Shown in pieces: positions 57,932 to 64,000 of a stretch of 64,000 nucleotides of DNA. The notes under the pieces were generated by a model. It was not told where the DNA came from. It did no database searches and saw only the letters and a program-made list of their open reading frames with translations. The stretch comes from Poriferisodalis sp965215815. GTDB taxonomy: Bacteria > Actinomycetota > Acidimicrobiia > Acidimicrobiales > Poriferisodalaceae. The translations under genes and the position numbers were made by a program. Numbering within the stretch: the first letter of the stretch is position 1; the number at the start of each line of letters is the position of its first letter. The stretch spans positions 1,364,001 to 1,428,000 of the forward strand of contig NZ_CBDCEO010000013.1 of NCBI RefSeq assembly GCF_965215815.1, given 5' to 3'.

Positions 57932-60532
57932 ATGGCCGTTCGTTCGTCATTTGCATCCGCCGCCCGGCGGCACTGTGGTCGTGCGCGCCCCCGCCGGCTG
58001 TCGCTGGCGCTGCTGAGTGGCCTGCTGGCCGCCGGCGCACTCGCCCCGCAGCCAGCCCAGGCTGCAGCAACCGACGCCTCCTTCACCCGGCTGGCAGGCC
58101 CGACCCGCTACGAGACCGCGGTCGAGATTGCTCGGGAGTACGTCGAGGTGCGAGTCGACGCCGGCTCGCAGCTCGAGACAGCGTTGCTCACCTCGGGCGA
58201 CGACGAGCACTTCGGCTACGCGCTGGTGACACCCGCTCTGTCATTGCGCTACGGAGCCCCGCTGCTGCTCACCGAGCCCGACATTCTTCCGGCTTCGGTC
58301 GAGACCTTCCTGCATTCGTACGCCTTCGAGCAGGTGATCATCATCGGTGACGTCGATGTGGTGTCCGACGACGTGGCCCAAGCGGTGCGAGCGCTCGGCT
58401 TGGGCGTGTCCCGCATCGGCGAAGCCGACGTGTACGCCACGGCGGTCAATGTGGCGGGTCGGGTCGGTCCTTCTGCGGGCATTCCCGGCACCTACCGCGA
58501 CCGGGGCCGCACGTCGCTCCTTGCCACCGGCGAGCTCTTCGCCGACGCGCTGGCAGCAGGACCGCTGGCATACCAGGGCGAATATCCGATATTGCTCACG
58601 CCCCGCCGGGGCCTGCGCTCCGACGTGGCGCAATTCCTGACCGACAGCGGCACCGAGCACGTCGTCATCCTGGGCGGCCCCGCAGCGGTCAGCACTGCTG
58701 TCGAGATCGCCATCACCGATTTGGGCATCACCGTCGATCGGCTCTACGGCGACGATCGCTTCGCCACTGCGACCCGCATTGCCGAAGAGCTGCTGGGCCC
58801 CGACACGCCGCGCCGGTGCTTCGAAGGCGATGCGTTCGGCCTTGCCTACGGGTTCAAGGCCGCCGATGCCTTGGTCAGCGGCCCGCTGCTGGGCGAGCAG
58901 TGCACGCCGTTGCTGCTGACCGAGCTGGACTCTCTGCCCGACGCCGTGGCCGACCTGCTCGAGTCCGACGAGTTCGCCCCCGGCGACGACGAGGGGAAAC
59001 TGCATCTGACGGTGTTTGGCGGCCCGGCGGCGATTACCTCGTTCATGGTGCTGCAGGCCGTGGCCGCGGGCACGCTCGACGCGATGACGGCGGAGATCTC
59101 GGGAGTGCAGGGGCGCTGCTACATCAACGTCACCTTCGATGAGCCGGTGCTCACCGCAGACGCCGCCGATTCGACCAACTACCGCAGAGCGGGTGTGGCC
59201 TTCGGGACCGAGGACGCAGCCGTCGTTGTGGGCGATGCTGAGACCACCACGGAGGCCACGATCCTGCTCGAGGGTGCTGTGCAATACCCCGAGTCGGTGG
59301 AGCCGGTCGGATGTTCGCGGCCGCTGCGCTCCAACGAGGAAATCGAGATCCTCGGCGGCCGCATCGGCGAGAAGGACGGCCGGCGCTCGGTTCGCCGCAG
59401 CGTCAACAACGTGGTGGCCGACCGCACCGGGCCGACGCTTTCCATGACGGCCTACGACACCGCGACCTCAGCGGTGGTGACGTCCAGCGAGCCGATCCGG
59501 GTGCGCTCGGGAGTCGCCGAAGTGGAGCGGGAGAAGCCGCAGCCGCTCAAGGCGACAGTGATAGTGCAGGTGACCGATGGGGCGACCCGGTTTGAGGTGT
59601 CCGCACCGGCGTCGTTCGGCGGCACGTTGAGGACCGGCGATCGCATCACGATCGTGACCGGGGCGGTCGAGGACCTGGCAGGCAACGGGGCCGGCCGGGT
59701 GTCCGCCCGGGTTGTGGGCGACAACACGATGCCCGAAGTGGCGAAGGTGACAGTGTCACGGCCGACCGGGCGCACAGCTGCGTCCCTCTCGGTTGACGGG
59801 AGGCGTGACAGCCAGACCGTGCGCAATGCGCTGACCATCACCGGCAAGTTGTTCGGCGCGGCCTCCGGCGCGGTCGGCAATGGCTGGACGCTGCAGGTCG
59901 CTACCGAGACCAGCTGGCTGCCCACCCGCACCTCTGGGGTGACCGTGACCGATACGGGTGCCGGCGGCCGCATCTTCCTCCATGCCCCAGCCGACCGCAC
60001 GCTTGAGGACGTGGTTTCCGACCTCAATCGCAATGCGGACTTCCGGGAGTGGTTCGTAGCTGAGCTCGATGACGAGGTCGACTCGACCCCCGAGATGCCG
60101 GTAACGCTCGGAGGCGACCTCAGCCCGACTGCCATGCGCGGGGGACTGAGCAGCGTGGACATCGCCGTGATCTGGTCCGAGCCGGTGCTTGGCTGCGACG
60201 CGGGAGCGGGCGCCATCGAGTCCGGCCGCTTCGAGCTCGACGCAAATGACGACGGGAACTTCGACTACTCGCTCGACGGTCGGGGCGCAGGCCGTGCGGG
60301 AGTGGCGTTCGTGGCAGCGCCGGGCAGCAATGAGTCGATTGTGGCCCGTCGAGCAGCATGCGACGAGACAGCAGGCGCGCAGAGCGGCACCCTGGTCGCC
60401 CGCCTTCAGGCCAGCGACATCGGGCTGCTGCCCGGGCAGGGGTCACTCCTGTTGATCTCCGAAGGCGCAGCCACCGATTTCAACGGCAACCGCTCGGTCG
60501 CACAGCGCTTCGCCGAATTCAGCCGCCCGTGA
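57932..60532 (+). CDS. Secreted three-repeat CWB2 protein, paralogue of its upstream neighbour
   Basis: 866 residues from ATG 57932 after GGAG; the frame opens at 57908. The signal peptide is SLALLSGLLAAGALAPQPAQA. The three CWB2 repeats are AGPTRYETAVEIA, a degenerate second (GEADVYATAVNVA) and GDDRFATATRIA, with ILGGPAAVS. The C-terminal half aligns by eye with the preceding gene's (EILGGRIGEKDGRRSVRR, TIVTGAVEDLAGNGAGR, FGAASGAVGNGW), so the pair arose by tandem duplication. No anchoring motif other than CWB2. Confidence 0.9.
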   Translation: MAVRSSFASAARRHCGRARPRRLSLALLSGLLAAGALAPQPAQAAATDASFTRLAGPTRYETAVEIAREYVEVRVDAGSQLETALLTSGDDEHFGYALVTPALSLRYGAPLLLTEPDILPASVETFLHSYAFEQVIIIGDVDVVSDDVAQAVRALGLGVSRIGEADVYATAVNVAGRVGPSAGIPGTYRDRGRTSLLATGELFADALAAGPLAYQGEYPILLTPRRGLRSDVAQFLTDSGTEHVVILGGPAAVSTAVEIAITDLGITVDRLYGDDRFATATRIAEELLGPDTPRRCFEGDAFGLAYGFKAADALVSGPLLGEQCTPLLLTELDSLPDAVADLLESDEFAPGDDEGKLHLTVFGGPAAITSFMVLQAVAAGTLDAMTAEISGVQGRCYINVTFDEPVLTADAADSTNYRRAGVAFGTEDAAVVVGDAETTTEATILLEGAVQYPESVEPVGCSRPLRSNEEIEILGGRIGEKDGRRSVRRSVNNVVADRTGPTLSMTAYDTATSAVVTSSEPIRVRSGVAEVEREKPQPLKATVIVQVTDGATRFEVSAPASFGGTLRTGDRITIVTGAVEDLAGNGAGRVSARVVGDNTMPEVAKVTVSRPTGRTAASLSVDGRRDSQTVRNALTITGKLFGAASGAVGNGWTLQVATETSWLPTRTSGVTVTDTGAGGRIFLHAPADRTLEDVVSDLNRNADFREWFVAELDDEVDSTPEMPVTLGGDLSPTAMRGGLSSVDIAVIWSEPVLGCDAGAGAIESGRFELDANDDGNFDYSLDGRGAGRAGVAFVAAPGSNESIVARRAACDETAGAQSGTLVARLQASDIGLLPGQGSLLLISEGAATDFNGNRSVAQRFAEFSRP

Positions 60533-60551
60533 CGCTGGGCCGCTGCGACGG

Positions 60552-60989
60552 CTAGAGACGTTCGATGGTGAGTCGCAGCACTTCGTCGGCGGTAATCCAG
60601 CCGTCGTAGGTGACCCTGAAGCTGTTGTCTCCGTGCATGACGTCCTGGGGCGCCCACCACGCGGCGGTGCCCAACCCGAGATGGGCCAGGAGCTCGTCGT
60701 CTTGGATCGCGTTGCACACGGCGGTCATGTCGTCGCTGGAGAATTCTTCACAAGGAAAACTGCTTGGCACGACCCGGTGCGCGGATACCGGCCAGCTTCG
60801 CGGCGGCAAGTTGTGCGTCGACGCTGAGGTGGCGAATTCCGAGTACGTCACGACGATTTCGAACGCTTCGACCGTCTCGATGTTGTCCGAAGGCTGGTAC
60901 GTCGTGGCGTCGGTCTGAGCAGAGGCCGCGCTGGGATACAGCATCAATACTGCAATCGTTGCCGCAGCGGCAATCAACCGCTTCTTCAT
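60552..60989 (-). CDS. Small secreted protein of unknown function
   Basis: 145 residues, the only leftward gene in the last 24 kb. It has a clear signal peptide (MKKRLIAAAATIAVLMLYPS then AASAQT). The mature part contains two Cys (FPCEEFSSDDMTAVCNAIQD) that could form a disulfide, and ends VTYDGWITADEVLRLTIERL. No family recognised. It sits between a CWB2 gene and the decayed metalloprotease paralogue. Confidence 0.7.
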   Translation of the reverse strand: MKKRLIAAAATIAVLMLYPSAASAQTDATTYQPSDNIETVEAFEIVVTYSEFATSASTHNLPPRSWPVSAHRVVPSSFPCEEFSSDDMTAVCNAIQDDELLAHLGLGTAAWWAPQDVMHGDNSFRVTYDGWITADEVLRLTIERL

Positions 60990-61060
60990 GACGATGCGCC
61001 GTACCTAAGTAGTTCTGTCGCAAGGCTAGTTCCGCCCCAGAAACGGTCATGACGCGCTAG

Positions 61061-62374
61061 GGCGGCACCGCAGCGGTCTCGGACGCCGTCGAGCAGTCCA
61101 TCGAGGACTTGGGCCTCGAGGTGACACGCCTTGGGGGTGCAACGCGGTACGACACCGCCGTCAAGGCAGCAGAGTTGATTGCTGACCGCTACAGCGACGC
61201 TGCCGGGGAGCCGTGTTTCACCACGCAGCGAATTGGCCTGGCCCGCGCCCGCGTGCCGTTCGATTCCTTCAGCGCCGGTCCACTGCTGGGCAGGCTGTGC
61301 GCTCCGTTGCTGCTGGCCGACCCGGCCGCGGTGCCACCCGACACAGCGGCCTTCCTGGACGCGTCTCGTGCGGCTGGCGCCACAGCGGGTGCCACAGCAC
61401 TCGAACTGAGCGTGTTCGGCGGTGACGCGGCAGTGTCGCAGGCCGCACTCGACGCCTACCTCAGCGGTGAGGGAGCGGGAGCTGCCGAGACGGAAGCGGG
61501 CGACTCGGACACGCCAGGCGTGCTGCCCGCTGGCACCTGCGGCGGATCTATCGAAGACGAGCCCCGCCCGTTGCTCGATTCCGACCGGGCCGAGGACCCA
61601 TCGTGGTCGCCAGACGGCACCCGCATCGCGTTCGGCCGCGGAGATCTCGCACAGAGTTCGCTCATCGTCGCGGACCTCGATGGCGTGGACGAAGTGGTGG
61701 TCGTCGATCTTCCCGGCCGCAATTGGATGCCCCGATGGTCACCCGATGGCCAGCGCATCGCCTTCTCGCGCGCGGTCCCTCATGATGATGAATCCGGCCA
61801 GACCGCCTTCACGTCTACACCGGTCCGACCGGCCCCCGTTCCGGTCTGACGCGCAGCGCCGGTGAGCACGCCGTCGAGTTGGCAGACCCCGATGTGGACT
61901 TCTCCGACATCGACGCTGTGATGACGGTGTTCCCGAGCACCCACTTCGGCGGCGGCAATGCCGGGGGCGTGGTGACCGCCGACGGCTCGACCATGCCGCA
62001 CTCCCGCATCAACGATGGGCCGTGGTCAGAACCAGCCGACATTGCTCAATCCCGCGACTGGGGCGATGTGGCCGCACACGAGCTCGTCCACAATCTCGGG
62101 CTGGCTGGGTCCCGATCGGGTGCGCTGCATCAGCGAGCCGGACGTCACGGTGACGCTGGCGCCGGTAGCGCGACCGGGCGAGGAAGTGGTGATGGCTGCG
62201 CTCGTGAGCTCCGGCCGGTTGCCGATGGCGGTGGCTGGCGACAGCGGCGACGGCCAAGTCGATAGCTTCCCCGTCTTGCGACGAGGCGAATCGGTGACGT
62301 TGCGCGGCTACACGATCACCGTGATCGGTGACAACGACGACACCCACACAGTTACGATCACCCTCAACCTTTGA
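61061..62374 (+). pseudogene. Decayed paralogue of the CWB2-propeller-metalloprotease gene
   Basis: Homology to 51806-55060 starts abruptly at GGTAAVSDAVEQSIEDLGLE, inside the last CWB2 repeat, and runs through GATRYDTAVKAAELIADRYS and two PD40 blades (WSPDGTRIAF, WSPDGQRIAF). It stops at 61849. The protease part resumes in other frames (SDIDAVMTVFPSTHFGGG, AAHELVHNLGLAG, then PVLRRGESVTLRGYTITV). The 5' half, most propeller blades and part of the protease are gone and at least two frameshifts remain. Clearly non-functional as a whole. Confidence 0.88.
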
Positions 62375-62427
62375 TCCTGCACGTCACATTCACGGAAATA
62401 TGAGTGTTCCGCAGTAATCTGTGTTCG

Positions 62428-62449
62428 CACGTGACCGGTCGTTCACGTG
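62428..62449 (+). promoter_or_regulatory. Perfect inverted repeat upstream of the last CWB2 gene
   Basis: CACGTGA-N8-TCACGTG has perfect 7-bp arms and ends 16 bases before the GTG start. It is a plausible operator, and could also fold over the ribosome-binding region. Confidence 0.5.
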
Positions 62450-62465
62450 TGAGAAGTGGGGGACG

Positions 62466-64000
62466 GTGGACTTACGCACTCGGCGGCTGGTGTGCCTGAC
62501 GGCAGCAGTGCTTGCATCGTGCGTGTGGGCGCCGTCACTGGCGTTGCTGACCGCCGCGCCTGCGCGGGCTGCGAACACCGCCGATGAGTTGCTGGTGGAC
62601 CCTGCCGACCGTTCGACGTCGCTCGCTGAGGGGGGTGTGCGGCCCTTCGGCGGCTCCGACCGGTACGAGACCGCCGTGCGCGTAGCTGAGCGCTATGCCC
62701 ACGAGCGAGGCGGGCTGGACTCGGTGAGCACGGTGATCCTGGTGTCGGGCGAGACGCCGATCGACGGTGCGACGGTCGCCGGTCTTGCTGCCCGCGAGGG
62801 CGCGCCTGTGCTGTTGACGCGGCCCACTGATCTGCCCGGCCATGTCGCCGACTTCATCGAAGACCACGGGGTGGAGAACGTGATCGTCATCGGCGGGACC
62901 GATTCGGTGTCCACCTCGGTACTCGACGACTTGGCTGAGCTCGACACGGACACGAAGATCCGCCGCATCACCGGCGACGACCGCTACGCCACGGCGGCCG
63001 CTGTTGCTTCCGAGCTCGACGGTCTGACCAACTGGTGCGGCACGAATGACACGGTCGCGCTGCTTGCCAACGGCGACACCGACCATCTCGGCTATGCGGT
63101 CGCCACCGGGCCGCTGGCGTATGCGCTCGAGATTCCGGTGCTGCTCACTCGGCGCGACACGCTGCCTCGTTCCACTGCCGAGGCGCTGGAGGGCATGCGC
63201 ATCGACCGGGTGGTGATGGTGGGGAGCACCAGCGTTGTGTCGGACAATCTGATCAGCCAGCTCTTGGCAGCGGGAGTGGACAGGACTGAGCGGATTGTCG
63301 CGAGCACGCCCGAAGCGGCTGCAGCGGCGGTTGCCAGGCTCATGATCGGCAAGTGCGACTTCGAGCTGACGACCGACAGGTACCTCGTGGGGCTGGTCGG
63401 TCGTGATTCAGCGGTTGATGCGGTGGCCGCCGGTCCCCTGCTGGGCCAAGGACTTGACGGCGCTGGGCCCGTTCCGATGCTGTTCGTTCGCAGCCCGCTG
63501 GCATCGACGGCGTCGAGCTTCTTGCGCACCACACCTACCACCGTCGATGGCCGCAAGACCCATGCACAGCTTGTCGCCTTCGGGGGTACCTCGGCCATCA
63601 GCGATGCCCTGATGAGCCTGACAGTCCGAACGGCAACCACGTCGAGAACGCTCACCGCACGGATCAGCGCGACAGACGGGTTGAAGTTCACCGTCACGTT
63701 CAGCGAAAGCCTCCTTACCGAGGGGGCGAAGCTCGAAGCGAGGATGCGAGACCTGCTCTACGTGAACGACACGCCAGCGTGGATTGTCGGGCAGGAATTG
63801 GTAAACCCGTTTCCCGGCGGAGGGTGTGACGCCTTGGCGAGGCTGACTGTCGAGCTGCGGAATCCGCTAGAGGCCGGCGACATCATCGAGATGCGATCCA
63901 CCGACGACTGGTTCGCCACCAACGACGACCGGCGTCCGCTGCAGGGGACCACCTACAAGGTGCCGACGCCCAGGACTCCGACGCCCAGGCTGAACATGGA
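62466..64000 (+). CDS. Secreted CWB2 protein, 3' end beyond the window
   Basis: The frame is open from GTG 62466, preceded by GTGGGGG, to the window edge: at least 511 residues. The signal peptide contains LVCLTAAVLASCVWAPSLAL and ends near ARAANT, as in the TTG-start group. Three CWB2 repeats follow: GGSDRYETAVRVA, GDDRYATAAAVA and a degenerate third, with VIGGTDSVST and AFGGTSAISD. The start of a beta-rich domain is visible (LKFTVTFSESLLTEGAKLEA). The N-terminal acidic loop of its relatives is replaced by LLVDPADRSTSLAEGG. Confidence 0.88.
   Translation, partial: MDLRTRRLVCLTAAVLASCVWAPSLALLTAAPARAANTADELLVDPADRSTSLAEGGVRPFGGSDRYETAVRVAERYAHERGGLDSVSTVILVSGETPIDGATVAGLAAREGAPVLLTRPTDLPGHVADFIEDHGVENVIVIGGTDSVSTSVLDDLAELDTDTKIRRITGDDRYATAAAVASELDGLTNWCGTNDTVALLANGDTDHLGYAVATGPLAYALEIPVLLTRRDTLPRSTAEALEGMRIDRVVMVGSTSVVSDNLISQLLAAGVDRTERIVASTPEAAAAAVARLMIGKCDFELTTDRYLVGLVGRDSAVDAVAAGPLLGQGLDGAGPVPMLFVRSPLASTASSFLRTTPTTVDGRKTHAQLVAFGGTSAISDALMSLTVRTATTSRTLTARISATDGLKFTVTFSESLLTEGAKLEARMRDLLYVNDTPAWIVGQELVNPFPGGGCDALARLTVELRNPLEAGDIIEMRSTDDWFATNDDRRPLQGTTYKVPTPRTPTPRLNM

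Overview
The window is GC-rich, gene-dense DNA from an actinobacterium. The best guess is an uncultured Acidimicrobiia-type organism (inference), based on Actinobacteria-style DUF222/HNH endonuclease, CAP, RDD and L,D-transpeptidase genes and a very large family of cell-wall-binding repeat 2 (CWB2) proteins. The only obvious housekeeping gene is pyrE at about 51 kb. Everything else looks like accessory, surface-protein and mobile DNA.

Layout. (1) 0-19 kb: four closely related, secreted three-repeat CWB2 proteins. All start with TTG in the same leader context, and all end in a conserved 3' UTR with a strong GC hairpin terminator. Two read leftward (203-2752, 5027-7879) and two rightward (11482-14187, 15780-18665). 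The two rightward genes each sit divergently beside a P4-type (DUF4102) tyrosine integrase, giving a tandemly duplicated integrase/CWB2 module. An AbiEi/AbiEii toxin-antitoxin pair and an AlbA_2/HATPase regulator lie among the leftward genes. Upstream of the regulator are three palindromes centred exactly 51 bp apart. (2) 19-32 kb: a mobile and defence-like patch. It holds IS630, IS21 and IS30 elements, remnants of IS1380, IS3 and another transposase, a two-gene operon with an OST-HTH-like domain, a three-gene operon led by a TIGR04255 protein, and a DUF433/PIN-like toxin-antitoxin pair. (3) 32-46 kb: more CWB2 genes, interspersed with an RDD membrane protein, a protease-like gene lacking its histidine, an antitoxin/PIN chimera, a CAP-domain protein, a DUF222-HNH gene, a frameshifted lectin/L,D-transpeptidase, and several internally duplicated or deleted fragments. 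(4) 46-64 kb: a mostly rightward run of large CWB2 proteins, some fused to enzymatic or binding domains: a LivK-like solute-binding domain, an HtrA-like protease, and a TolB-like propeller plus M6-type metalloprotease. pyrE, a small secreted protein and a decayed paralogue of the metalloprotease gene are also here.

Taken together the region encodes a diverse, repeatedly duplicated set of exported proteins. They share a wall-anchoring CWB2 triplet and carry different C-terminal domains. The tandem integrase-linked modules, shared 5' and 3' flanks, fragmentary duplicates and decayed copies indicate an actively rearranging surface-protein locus. Function assignments come from recognisable motifs read by eye; no database search was possible.
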